Positions 1-7,822 of a stretch of 32,601 bases of DNA are shown here, one piece after another; within the stretch, counting starts at the first letter, position 1; every line of letters begins with the position of its first letter. A program made the position numbers and the translations under genes. The notes beneath the pieces were generated by a model. It made no database searches. It saw only the letters and a program-made list of their open reading frames with translations, and was not told the origin of the DNA. This DNA comes from Cyanobium sp. Prado107 (GTDB lineage Bacteria > Cyanobacteriota > Cyanobacteriia > PCC-6307 > Cyanobiaceae). The stretch lies in the NCBI GenBank assembly GCA_025454305.1, contig JALOOQ010000003.1, positions 1-32,601 of the forward strand, given 5' to 3'.

Positions 1-1
1 C

Positions 2-700
2 ATCCACCAGGACGGCGTGCTCAAGAACCGCCTCACCTACGAGATCATCGACGCCCGCACCGTGGGCCTCACCGACAACCGCATCTCCCTGGGCAAGCTC
101 AGCGGCCGCAGCGCCTTCCGCGCCCGGCTGGAGGAGCTGGGCTATGAACTCGGCCGTGACGACCTCGATGACGCCTTCGCCCGCTTCAAGGAGCTGGCCG
201 ACCGCAAGCGGGAGATCACCGACCGCGACCTCGAGGCGATCGTGAGCGAGCAGGTGCAGCAGCAGGACGAGAGCAGCTTCACACTCAAGAGCGTGCAGGT
301 GAGCTGCGGCACCGGCCTGCAGCCCACCGCCACCGTCACCCTGGTGAACGCCGATGGCGCCGAGCTCACCGAGGCGGCCATCGGCACCGGCCCGGTGGAT
401 GCGGTGTGTCAGGCCCTCAACCGCCTCGCCCAGGTGCCCAACGAGCTGGTGGAGTTTTCCGTGAAGAGCGTCACCGAGGGGATCGATGCCATGGGCGAGG
501 TGACGATCCGGCTGCGCCACAAGGGAGTGCTCTATTCCGGCCACGCGGCCGACACCGACATCGTGGTGGCGGCGGCCCAGGCCTTCGTGAACGCCCTTAA
601 TCGGCTGCTGGCCGGCAGCCACACCCTGCCGCTGCATCCCCAGCGGGCCCCGTTGCCGGTGCTGGGCGATCTGCCCCTGGCCGAGCGCCCGCGGGTGTGA
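2..700 (+). CDS. leuA: 2-isopropylmalate synthase, C-terminal part (5' end outside window)
   Basis: LeuA condenses acetyl-CoA with 2-oxoisovalerate in the first committed step of leucine synthesis. Only the last ~232 codons are present. The reading frame is open from base 2, before the GTG the ORF track uses as its start, and the first residues (HQDGVLK) continue from the catalytic TIM-barrel. What remains is the linker (GKLSGRSAF, then a helical stretch) and the C-terminal regulatory domain that binds leucine. That domain shows [13 protein letters not shown] and the [19 protein letters not shown] motif typical of LeuA effector domains. The gene ends with TGA 34 bases before the sugar permease, so read-through is possible, but no functional link is known. 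Family assignment is secure; the upstream part cannot be judged here. Confidence 0.95.
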   Translation: MHQDGVLKNRLTYEIIDARTVGLTDNRISLGKLSGRSAFRARLEELGYELGRDDLDDAFARFKELADRKREITDRDLEAIVSEQVQQQDESSFTLKSVQVSCGTGLQPTATVTLVNADGAELTEAAIGTGPVDAVCQALNRLAQVPNELVEFSVKSVTEGIDAMGEVTIRLRHKGVLYSGHAADTDIVVAAAQAFVNALNRLLAGSHTLPLHPQRAPLPVLGDLPLAERPRV

Positions 701-734
701 GTGCCAGCATGCGGGCTGCCGGCATGAGCCTCTG

Positions 735-1601
735 ATGGGTGCGTCCACCACCGCCGCGCGCCGTTCGCCGCTGGCGCGCCGCTCCTCCCTGGCCGCCGCC
801 CTTCAGCTGGCATTGCTGCTGCTGGTGGCTCTGGCCATGCTCGTGCCGCTGCTCTGGCTGGTGAGCACCTCGCTGAAAGGGCCGGCCGAAGACATCTTCA
901 CCAGCCCCCCGGCGCTGCTGCCGGCCGAGCCCAGCCTGGAGGCCTACAGGCGCCTGTTCGCCGACAGCCCGATGGCCACCTACCTGCGCAACAGCGCGAT
1001 CGTGAGCGGGCTGGCGGTGTTCGCCAATCTCACATTCTGCTCCCTGGCGGCCTATCCGCTGGCACGCATGCGTTTCGCCGGCCGGGGGCTGGTGCTGGCC
1101 CTCGTGGTGGCCACGATCCTGATCCCCTTCCAGGTGGTGATGATCCCGCTCTACCTGCTGATGGTGCAGATCGGCCTGCGCAACACGCTCTGGGCGCTGA
1201 TCATCCCCCAGGCCGCCACCGCCTTCGGCATCTTCCTGCTGCGTCAGAGCTTCCTGGGGGTGCCGGTGGAGCTGGAGGAGGCGGCGCGCTGCGACGGCTG
1301 CACGCCGGTGGGCGAGTGGTGGAACGTGATGATCCCGGCGGCCCGGGCGGATCTGATCACCCTGGCGATGTTCGTGTTCATCGGCACCTGGAGCGACTTC
1401 CTCTGGCCGCTGGTGATCCTCGATGAGCCGGAGCTCTACACCCTCCCTCTGGGCCTGCAGCAGCTGGCCAGCAGCTTCTCCCTCGACTGGCGGCTGGTCG
1501 CCGCCGGTGCGGTGGTGTCGATCCTGCCGGTGCTGGCCCTGTTCATCGGCCTGCAGCGCTACATCCTTCCCAGCGCCAGCGGAGACGCGGTGAAGGGCTG
1601 A
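735..1601 (+). CDS. Carbohydrate ABC transporter permease (MalG type)
   Basis: This is a 288-residue inner-membrane permease subunit of a binding-protein-dependent sugar importer. It has a basic N-terminus, a first membrane helix near residues 22-45, then the family's usual set of about six helices. The cytoplasmic EAA loop, which docks on the ATPase, is clear at about residues 178-200 (EEAARCDGCTPVGEWWNV, then a proline). LxxSLK-type residues after helix 1 are also typical of MalG proteins. In cyanobacteria this family includes the glucosylglycerol/trehalose permease GgtD, which is a possible identity that I cannot confirm. No partner permease, binding protein or ATPase lies beside it in this window, so it is either an orphan or works with genes elsewhere. 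The start is the ATG after the leuA stop; no strong Shine-Dalgarno sequence is visible. Confidence 0.9.
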   Translation: MGASTTAARRSPLARRSSLAAALQLALLLLVALAMLVPLLWLVSTSLKGPAEDIFTSPPALLPAEPSLEAYRRLFADSPMATYLRNSAIVSGLAVFANLTFCSLAAYPLARMRFAGRGLVLALVVATILIPFQVVMIPLYLLMVQIGLRNTLWALIIPQAATAFGIFLLRQSFLGVPVELEEAARCDGCTPVGEWWNVMIPAARADLITLAMFVFIGTWSDFLWPLVILDEPELYTLPLGLQQLASSFSLDWRLVAAGAVVSILPVLALFIGLQRYILPSASGDAVKG

Positions 1602-1606
1602 GGAGA

Positions 1607-1640
1607 CCTTGAGGAGACCTGCCTGGCCCGTTCCTCAAGG
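1607..1640. terminator. Inverted repeat between convergent genes (terminator candidate)
   Basis: The perfect 9-base arms CCTTGAGGA and TCCTCAAGG are separated by 16 bases, just after the permease stop. The right arm includes the stop codon region of the convergent gene at 1635. A competing smaller pairing (GCCTG/CAGGC) overlaps it. There is no T-run, so intrinsic termination is only a suggestion. The position between converging genes fits a two-way terminator. Confidence 0.35.
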
Positions 1641-2180
1641 CAGGCCCGGAACCCCTGGCAGCACCGGTGGGGTGGTCATGCCGCCACCACCGGTCGGTTG
1701 CTCCGTGCCTGCGCCTTCCCTGGCCGTGCCGCCCGCAGGCGCCGCGGCGGCCGGCGGGGCAGGGACGGTTCTGCCTGGAACCCCGGTCGCCGGAGCGCGG
1801 CCGAGCTGGCGCAGCTGATCCCGCAGGCTCTCGGTCTCGGCGCGGAGCAGCTCGATCCGGCTGCTGTCACGCTCCACGGCCTGCAGACGCTCCACCGTGG
1901 CCCGCAACTGCTCCTCCAGGCCGGTGGTGCGTTCCAGCGCACGGCTGTTCTCCAGACCCTGCACCCGCTCCTGCAGTTCCTGGATCCGCAGGCCCTGCTC
2001 CCGGGCCCGCGCCAGCATGGCCACGAACAGCACCGCCAGCAGGGCGGTGAGCCCCACCTGCAGCCACATCACCCAATCGGGCAGCTGGGGCAGGGTGTTC
2101 GGCCCCGACCCGAACCCTGATCCCCTGCCGGAGTCGGAACCGCCACCGGAGGATCCGGGAGCCAATGCGCTGGGGTCCAT
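1635..2180 (-). CDS. Small single-pass membrane protein with coiled coil (unknown function)
   Basis: I do not recognise a named family. The 181-residue product has a Gly/Ser-rich N-terminus, one membrane helix at about residues 38-58 (WLQVGLTALLAVLFVAMLARA), and a long coiled coil of about 70 residues with regular Leu/Glu/Arg spacing. It ends in a low-complexity Pro/Ala/Gly-rich tail. A single anchor followed by a coiled coil suggests a scaffold or tether, but no catalytic motif is visible. It is transcribed divergently from galE, with 89 bases between the starts, and converges on the permease. The start is ATG (complement of 2178-2180). Overlapping shadow ORFs on the other strand have unnatural Arg/Pro/Ala composition, so this frame is the likely real one. 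Confidence 0.7.
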   Translation of the reverse strand: MDPSALAPGSSGGGSDSGRGSGFGSGPNTLPQLPDWVMWLQVGLTALLAVLFVAMLARAREQGLRIQELQERVQGLENSRALERTTGLEEQLRATVERLQAVERDSSRIELLRAETESLRDQLRQLGRAPATGVPGRTVPAPPAAAAPAGGTAREGAGTEQPTGGGGMTTPPVLPGVPGLP

Positions 2181-2269
2181 CGGATCGGCCTCGCCTGCAC
2201 CCCAATCCTGCCCGATCCCCTGGGATCATGGCCCGGCCCCCGCCTCGCCCCTGGCTGGATGACACGCCC

Positions 2270-3316
2270 ATGACGATTCTCGTGACCGGCGGTGCCGGCT
2301 ACATCGGCAGCCACACGGTGCGTCACCTGCAGCGTGCCGGCCACCCCGTGCTGGTGCTCGACAACCTGGTGTACGGCCATCGCGACATCGCCGAGCAGGT
2401 GCTGGGGGTGCCGCTGGTCGTGGGTCAGCTCGGGGATCGTGAGCTGCTCGATCAGGTGCTCCGGGCCAGCCATCCGCTGGTGCCCGCGGGGCCGGTGCGG
2501 GCGGTGCTGCACTTCGCCGCCTATGCCTATGTGGGCGAGAGCGTGGCCGATCCGGCTCGCTATTACCGCAACAACCTGGGCGACACCCTGGTGCTGCTCG
2601 AGGCACTGCGTTCGGAGAGCGCGCGCCGCGACAGCCCGATCCCGCTGGTGTTCAGTTCCACCTGCGCCACGTACGGCATTCCGGACCCCGATCAGATCCC
2701 GATCCGCGAAACCACCCTCCAACGGCCGATCAATCCCTATGGCCGCAGCAAGTGGATGGTGGAGCAGCTGCTGGAGGATTTCGCCGCCGCCTACGGCCAG
2801 CCCAGCGTGATCTTCCGCTACTTCAACGCCGCCGGCGCCGATCCGGCCGGGGACCTGGGCGAGGACCACACACCCGAAACCCATCTGATCCCGCTGGTGC
2901 TGGAGGCGCTGGCGGGCCGCCGCGGGGCGGTGGAGGTGTACGGCCGCGACTATCCCACCCCCGATGGCACCTGCATCCGCGACTACATCCACGTGATCGA
3001 CCTGGCGGCCGCCCATGGGCTCGGGCTGCAGCGGCTGCTGGGCGGCACCCCGGTGCCCGCCTCAGCCTCGGCACCCCTGGTGTACAACCTGGGCACCGGC
3101 CGGGGCTACTCGGTGCAGGAGGTGATCGAGGCGGCGCGGCAGGTCACCGGCCGGCAGCTCACGCTGCTGGATGCCCCCCGCCGGCCCGGCGATCCCGCCG
3201 AACTGGTGGCCGATGCCACCCGCGCCCAGGCCGAGCTGGGCTGGCGGCCCGAGCGCTCGGATCTGCGGTCGATCCTGGCCGACGCCTGGGCCTGGCATCA
3301 GCGGCGCTGGTCATGA
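2270..3316 (+). CDS. galE: UDP-glucose 4-epimerase
   Basis: GalE interconverts UDP-glucose and UDP-galactose using bound NAD, feeding cell-surface polysaccharide and galactolipid synthesis. The 348-residue product begins directly with the Rossmann NAD-binding motif TGGAGYIGSH (residues 6-15). It has the DN-VYGH region near residue 30, a serine-rich SSTCATYG segment, and the catalytic YxxxK as YGRSK. Further on it shows the FRYFNAAGAD and GRDYPTPDGTCIRDYIHV signatures typical of GalE. I chose ATG 2270 because the family starts a few residues before the TGG motif; the ORF track's start at 2165 and an ATG at 2228 add a Pro/Arg-rich leader. Its last 19 bases overlap the convergent ATP-grasp gene. 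Confidence 0.95.
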   Translation: MTILVTGGAGYIGSHTVRHLQRAGHPVLVLDNLVYGHRDIAEQVLGVPLVVGQLGDRELLDQVLRASHPLVPAGPVRAVLHFAAYAYVGESVADPARYYRNNLGDTLVLLEALRSESARRDSPIPLVFSSTCATYGIPDPDQIPIRETTLQRPINPYGRSKWMVEQLLEDFAAAYGQPSVIFRYFNAAGADPAGDLGEDHTPETHLIPLVLEALAGRRGAVEVYGRDYPTPDGTCIRDYIHVIDLAAAHGLGLQRLLGGTPVPASASAPLVYNLGTGRGYSVQEVIEAARQVTGRQLTLLDAPRRPGDPAELVADATRAQAELGWRPERSDLRSILADAWAWHQRRWS

Positions 3317-4827
3317 CCTCCATGTCCTCGCCCGGCAGCTGCCCGCAGCAGCTGCGACTCGGTGGCGGCGTAGACGGCATCGGCCTCATCGGCGCTGCGG
3401 CCGATGCAGGTCATGCCCAGCTTGCCGAATTCCGACAGACAGCCCAGCAGGTGGAAGACGCTGCCGCGCAGCTGGGCCGGGTCGTAGTGCAGGCCGGCCT
3501 CCGCCACGATGTCGATCAGATCGATCGGCAGCAGCCCGCGCAGGCGCGGGTCGCAGAGGTTGTCGGTGGCCCGGTAGTACAACGGCATGCCGGCGGGTGA
3601 GCGGAACAGGCCGTCGCCCGCATCCATGCGGCCGCTGGTGATGGCCTGCAGCGCCATGTAGGGGTGGGTGGTGCCGCCCTGGCGCAGGTTCACCTCGATC
3701 GCCTGCAGGTCCCAGTGCTCCCCGATGCGGCGCGCGATGAAGTCCACCGCATAGCGCTCCAGGGCCCCCTCGGAGGCGAGGGCCTGCCCCACCGCCAGGC
3801 CGTGGCGCAGAAGGTCGGCCCGGTAGGCCGCGGCCGCCGGGAACTGGCAGCCCAGGTAGGTCTGGCCGTTGCCGCCCCCCAGCACCTGCTCGTGGCTGGA
3901 GAGCACCTCCACCTCCGGCGGGTGGCCCTCACCGCCGGGGTGAATCATTCCCTGCACGCTCGGCGAGCGGATCGCGTCTCCACCCTCCAGCCAGGCCTCC
4001 ACCAGCGCGCCCTGCTCCGCAAGCTGCACCAGCCAGGTGTCGGTCGGCATCGGCAGCCGCTCCAGGGCGGTGCGAAGGCGCCGCCGCCGCTCGCCCGCCG
4101 TCAGGTGCGCCAGTCCCAGGAGCGCCAGGGGGAGGAGGGCGTTGCCCTCGCCACTGAAGCCCTCATTGAGTTTCACCACGCAGCGGCCCAGGTGGGGATG
4201 GGCTTCCCACAGGTCCGCCGTGGCTTCCGCCAGGGCGTCGAGGTCATGCACCAGACCGCTGCCGGGTGGATGGGGCACCCCGCAGCGGGCGAACAGCTCG
4301 CGGCTGCCGGCCTTGCTGCCCCAGTGGGCCAGGGCCGGATCGGTGCCCAGCAGCGGCACCTGCAGCCGTTCCGAGAGCTGCCGTTCGAGATCGCTCACCA
4401 CGAAGCAGCTGATGAAGCTGCGCCCCGGACGCAGCAGTTCGGCGATGCGCTGCAGCAGCGCCGGCCGCTCCAGCAGCTTGGCCGCCAGGGGCCGGCAGGA
4501 GGCATCGTCGGTGTCCACCAGGTGCAGCCTCCGCCGGGCATGGGAGGTGGGCACGCCCGGCAGCAGTTCCAGCACCGCGTCCACCACCAGGTCGGCCAGG
4601 GGTTTGCTGCTGGAGTACACCATGCGCACGCCGGGATGGCGCAGGCCGATCAGGGAGAAGAGCTGGCGCTCCTCGTAGTGGTGGGCGCCGGTGACCAGAC
4701 CCATCTGGCGCTGATCCATCGACAGCGACGGCACCACCAGCACGTCCACCTCGGGGCCATGGCCGCCGGTGGCCCGCCCCCAGGAGGGCTGGAGCTGGGC
4801 CTGCAGTTGCCGGAAGCTGAGTGCCAT
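3298..4827 (-). CDS. PGM1-like ATP-grasp carboxylate-amine (peptide) ligase
   Basis: The 509-residue protein looks like an ATP-grasp ligase related to the cyanobacterial 'peptide ligase PGM1-related' group. Members join a carboxylate to an amine via an acyl-phosphate. Visible features are an N-terminal domain (DVLVVPSLSMDQ), a central ATP-grasp lid with RCVVKLNEGFSGEGNALL, and a metal-binding C-terminal strand EVNLRQGGTTHPYMALQ. The natural substrate is unknown. I chose ATG at 4827 rather than the ORF-track start at 4893 because it overlaps the upstream stop as TGATG, a classic coupling arrangement, and because MALSFRQLQ begins a foldable sequence. It forms a two-gene unit with the 7TM-HD protein. 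Its 3' end overlaps galE by 19 bases. Fold is confident; product chemistry is inferred. Confidence 0.82.
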   Translation of the reverse strand: MALSFRQLQAQLQPSWGRATGGHGPEVDVLVVPSLSMDQRQMGLVTGAHHYEERQLFSLIGLRHPGVRMVYSSSKPLADLVVDAVLELLPGVPTSHARRRLHLVDTDDASCRPLAAKLLERPALLQRIAELLRPGRSFISCFVVSDLERQLSERLQVPLLGTDPALAHWGSKAGSRELFARCGVPHPPGSGLVHDLDALAEATADLWEAHPHLGRCVVKLNEGFSGEGNALLPLALLGLAHLTAGERRRRLRTALERLPMPTDTWLVQLAEQGALVEAWLEGGDAIRSPSVQGMIHPGGEGHPPEVEVLSSHEQVLGGGNGQTYLGCQFPAAAAYRADLLRHGLAVGQALASEGALERYAVDFIARRIGEHWDLQAIEVNLRQGGTTHPYMALQAITSGRMDAGDGLFRSPAGMPLYYRATDNLCDPRLRGLLPIDLIDIVAEAGLHYDPAQLRGSVFHLLGCLSEFGKLGMTCIGRSADEADAVYAATESQLLRAAAGRGHGGHDQRR

Positions 4828-6884
4828 CAGGCGCTGTAGGCCTTGCGGGCCGGGATCGGGTAGGGGATGCGCCGATGCCGCATGCGCTTCCACACCCGCA
4901 CGAAGGCCCGGATCAGCAGCTCCAGCTCGGCGCGGCTGATGCCGCTGCTGGCCAGCTGACCGTCGCGCTGGCGCGCTTCCAGAATGCGCCGCACCATCTC
5001 GCGGGCTTCCGTCTCGGTGGTGGTGGGCGACAGGGACCGCAGGGCGGCCTCGCAGCCGTCGGCCAGCATCAGGATTCCCGTCTCGCGGCTGCGCGGGGTG
5101 GGACCTCGGTAGCGGAAGAGCTCCTCCGGCACCGCCGGATTGCGCTCGCGGGCCTGGTGCAGGAAGTAGCCCATCTTGAGCGTGCCCTGGTGCTCCGGGA
5201 TGAAGTCAGCCAGGGGGCGTGGCAGCCGGTAGCGGCGGGCGAGCCTGAGACCCTCATCCACGTGCGCCTGGAGAATGGAGGCGCTGGTGAAGGGGTCGTC
5301 GAGCTGGTCGTGGGGGTTGTGGCCCCCCTCCTGGTTCTCGATGAACCACTGCGGTCCGTGCAGCTTGCCCACGTCGTGGTACAGCGCCCCGGTGCGCACC
5401 AGATCCACATCGGCGCCGATGCTGCGGGCCCCCTCCTCGGCCAGCCCGGCGATCATGAGGGTGTGTTCGAACGTGCCCGGCGCCTCGCAGGAGAGCCTGC
5501 GCAGCAGGGGGCGCTCCAGGTCGGCCAGCTCCAGCAGCCGTGCCCGCGTCAGCAGCCCGAAGGAGGTTTCCACCAGCGGCGCCAGCAGCAGGCCCAGCAT
5601 CAGCAGGCCCGCCAGCATCAGCCCCTCGCCCACCAGGTCCAGCTGCCCCGGCTGGCCCCGGCCCTGCAGCAGCAGCCACTGCATCAGCACGGCCCCGGCC
5701 GGCAGCAGCACCGCCAGCTGCAGCAGCCCGGCCCGGCTGCGCTGGCGGTCGGCGACCATCGCCGCCACCGTGCCGGTGGCCGCCGCCACCAGCAGCCGCA
5801 CCCCCAGCACGCCGCTCAGCGGCAGGGGCCAGAGCAGGGTGGCCGCGGCCAGCCAGGCGAGCCCGCAGCCGCTGCCCAGGCCCTGGGACAGCAGCAGCGT
5901 GGGCGGCACCAGCAGCAGCATTGGGCTGGCCAGAGGACCGAGCCAGAGGTTCAGGCCTTGCACCGCCAGCAGGGCGGCCAGGGACAGCATCACCTGGCGC
6001 GGCTCCAGGCTGGGCCGCCAGCGCCGCTGCAGCAGCACCAGCACGAGGCAGATGGCCAGGGATTCGAGGAAGTGACCCAGCCAGGCCAGGGGCCGTGGTC
6101 GCCGGTTCACCAGGCCGAAGTAATCGAGCACGTCGAAGGCCTGGGGGCTGATGCGCTCGCCCTGCTGCACCACGAGATCGCCCTGCTTGACGTTGATCGT
6201 GGGGATGCCTTCCTGATTGATCAGGGCTTCGATGCGCCGCTGGCTGAGGGCCGGATCGCTGCGCAGGTTCGACTGGCCCTGCAGCCCGTGCACCAGCAGC
6301 CGGGCCCCCACGTCCCTGGCCTCCTTCGGCAGGCCGTCGAGCTGCAGGCTGGCAGCCTGGAGCAGCTGACCCTCCGCCACTCCGGGCGCCAGGCCCTGGC
6401 TGAGCATGCGCAGCTGGGCCTGGCGCACCTCCCGTTCCCAGGCGGTGCGCTGCACGCTGCTGAGGCCCCGCAGCCAGGCTCGTTCGGCTTCGGTGAGCGA
6501 CACCGGCTTCACCAGCCTCGGCTCGTCTCCCCCCTGGACGTCCATGGCCTGCAGGCTCTCCTCGAGCCGCTCCCGCAGCACGGCGCTGGCCTCCTCGTCC
6601 ACCACCTGCACGGTGGTGCGGGGCAGCATCTGCTCGCGGCGCTGCTCCAGGGCCGCGCTGTCCGCCACGCGGGCAGCCTGCGGCGCCCGCACGGTGAAGG
6701 GGGCCACCATGCCGGCGCGCAGGTTGGGCTCCACCAGCCACGGCCAGCTCGACAGCAGGGCCGCCAGCAGGCACACCAGCAGCACCGCCGCCGCGTCCTG
6801 CCCGCGCCACCATGCCGGCGTCTGCAGCGGCCGCTCAGCCCGCAGGAGACGGCGCCAGAGGGTTCGCAGCCGCGGCTGTCGCAT
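4827..6884 (-). CDS. 7TM receptor with HD hydrolase domain (PgpH-type c-di-AMP phosphodiesterase)
   Basis: This 685-residue membrane protein has the 7TMR-HD architecture of bacterial PgpH, which hydrolyses cyclic di-AMP. One helix lies at residues ~31-50, followed by an extracytoplasmic domain of roughly 200 residues. A cluster of hydrophobic helices spans ~265-445, and a cytoplasmic HD domain follows from ~455. HD metal ligands can be read off: H474 in FEHTLM, H503-D504 in LYHDVGK, H565 in PEHQGT and D609 in MLADGCEA. Cyanobacteria use c-di-AMP in osmotic and light-dark responses, so turnover of that messenger is the likely role; the substrate itself is inferred. The gene is upstream partner of the ATP-grasp ligase (TGATG overlap) and is divergent from folD across 55 bases. 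A -10-like TAGTTT lies six bases before the ATG. Confidence 0.9.
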   Translation of the reverse strand: MRQPRLRTLWRRLLRAERPLQTPAWWRGQDAAAVLLVCLLAALLSSWPWLVEPNLRAGMVAPFTVRAPQAARVADSAALEQRREQMLPRTTVQVVDEEASAVLRERLEESLQAMDVQGGDEPRLVKPVSLTEAERAWLRGLSSVQRTAWEREVRQAQLRMLSQGLAPGVAEGQLLQAASLQLDGLPKEARDVGARLLVHGLQGQSNLRSDPALSQRRIEALINQEGIPTINVKQGDLVVQQGERISPQAFDVLDYFGLVNRRPRPLAWLGHFLESLAICLVLVLLQRRWRPSLEPRQVMLSLAALLAVQGLNLWLGPLASPMLLLVPPTLLLSQGLGSGCGLAWLAAATLLWPLPLSGVLGVRLLVAAATGTVAAMVADRQRSRAGLLQLAVLLPAGAVLMQWLLLQGRGQPGQLDLVGEGLMLAGLLMLGLLLAPLVETSFGLLTRARLLELADLERPLLRRLSCEAPGTFEHTLMIAGLAEEGARSIGADVDLVRTGALYHDVGKLHGPQWFIENQEGGHNPHDQLDDPFTSASILQAHVDEGLRLARRYRLPRPLADFIPEHQGTLKMGYFLHQARERNPAVPEELFRYRGPTPRSRETGILMLADGCEAALRSLSPTTTETEAREMVRRILEARQRDGQLASSGISRAELELLIRAFVRVWKRMRHRRIPYPIPARKAYSA

Positions 6885-6896
6885 GCGACAAAACTA
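6877..6896 (-). promoter_or_regulatory. -10-like box and 14-bp palindrome at the 7TM-HD start
   Basis: On the minus strand TAGTTT (6896-6891) is followed by six bases and then the ATG at 6884. The perfect palindrome TGTCGCATGCGACA (6877-6890) covers that start codon. If the box is used, transcription would start at or very near the ATG. The short AT-rich island here is the only one in the 55-base divergent spacer, so it may also serve folD. Confidence 0.4.
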
Positions 6897-6899
6897 ATC

Positions 6900-6928
6900 G
6901 GCAGGGCCGTTGCAAGCTGGGGCCTGCC
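6900..6928 (+). other. Weak hairpin in the folD leader
   Basis: The 6-base arms GGCAGG (6900-6905) and CCTGCC (6923-6928) could pair in the folD 5' leader just upstream of its ATG. No riboswitch family is recognisable. In GC-rich DNA such a pairing may be chance. Confidence 0.2.
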
Positions 6929-6939
6929 CTGCATGCACC

Positions 6940-7821
6940 ATGGCCACCCGACTCGATGGTCGTCAGCTCGCGGCCGAGATCGAAGCGCGGCTGCAAGCCG
7001 CCATCGGCGAACGCGAGGGCGTGATCGGCCGCCCGCCCGGGCTGGCCGTGCTGCGGGTGGGTGACGATCCGGCCAGCGGCGTGTATGTGGCCAACAAGGA
7101 GAAGGCCTGCGGCCGGGTGGGCATCACCAGCCTGGGTGCCCACCTGCCGGCCGCCGCGTCCGCCTCCCAGGTGCTGGCGGCCGTTCAGCGCCTCAATGCC
7201 GATCCCGCCTGCGACGGCATCCTGCTGCAGCTGCCCCTGCCCAGCGGTCTCGATGAGGCGCCGCTGCTGGCGGCGATCGATCCGGAGAAGGACGCCGATG
7301 GCCTGCACACCCTCAATCTGGGCCGCTTGCTGAAGGGCGAGACCGGCCCCCGCAGCTGCACCCCGGCCGGGGTGATGGCGCTGCTGGCCCGCCATGGGGT
7401 GGCGCTCGCCGGCCGCCGGGCGGTGGTGGTGGGCCGCAGCATCCTGGTCGGCAAGCCGATGGCGCTGATGCTGCAGGCCGCCGACGCCACCGTCAGCGTG
7501 GCCCATTCACGCACGCTGGACCTGGCGGGGCTCTGCCGCGAGGCGGAGGTGCTGGTGGTGGCTGCCGGACGGCCCGGGATCATCGGCGCCGAGCACGTGC
7601 GGCCCGGCACGGTGGTGGTGGATGTGGGCATTCATCGGCTGCCGCAGGGAGGCCTGTGCGGCGACGTGCACGCCGACGAGGTGGAGCCCCTGGCTGCGGC
7701 CCTCACGCCGGTGCCCGGTGGGGTGGGGCCGATGACCGTGACCATGCTGCTGGTGAACACGGTGGTGGCCTGGTGCCGGCGCCATGGCCTGGCCCACGGC
7801 CTCGACGATCTGGTGGTCTGA
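6940..7821 (+). CDS. folD: Methylenetetrahydrofolate dehydrogenase / cyclohydrolase
   Basis: FolD carries out two cytosolic one-carbon steps: NADP-dependent oxidation of 5,10-methylene-THF and hydrolysis of methenyl-THF to 10-formyl-THF. These supply purine and formyl-Met synthesis. The 293-residue length is normal. Recognisable signatures are the substrate loop with [14 protein letters not shown] (Tyr and Lys catalytic), the ILLQLPLP strand, and [11 protein letters not shown]. The Rossmann signature [14 protein letters not shown] and the C-terminal [15 protein letters not shown] are also present. ATG 6940 is chosen over the TTG at 6910 because [14 protein letters not shown] matches the family's usual N-terminus. 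The next gene converges on it with only one base between the stop codons. Confidence 0.96.
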   Translation: MATRLDGRQLAAEIEARLQAAIGEREGVIGRPPGLAVLRVGDDPASGVYVANKEKACGRVGITSLGAHLPAAASASQVLAAVQRLNADPACDGILLQLPLPSGLDEAPLLAAIDPEKDADGLHTLNLGRLLKGETGPRSCTPAGVMALLARHGVALAGRRAVVVGRSILVGKPMALMLQAADATVSVAHSRTLDLAGLCREAEVLVVAAGRPGIIGAEHVRPGTVVVDVGIHRLPQGGLCGDVHADEVEPLAAALTPVPGGVGPMTVTMLLVNTVVAWCRRHGLAHGLDDLVV

Positions 7822-7822
7822 C

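Noticed and set aside
5254-6813. 519-residue minus-strand ORF in another frame of the 7TM-HD gene
   Set aside because: Ala/Gly/Arg/Pro-rich frame-shifted reading of the real gene.
4821-7064. 747-residue plus-strand ORF antisense to the 7TM-HD gene
   Set aside because: The product is a His/Gln/Gly-rich low-complexity sequence with no motif; the minus-strand frame has clear HD motifs. It is a GC-rich shadow.
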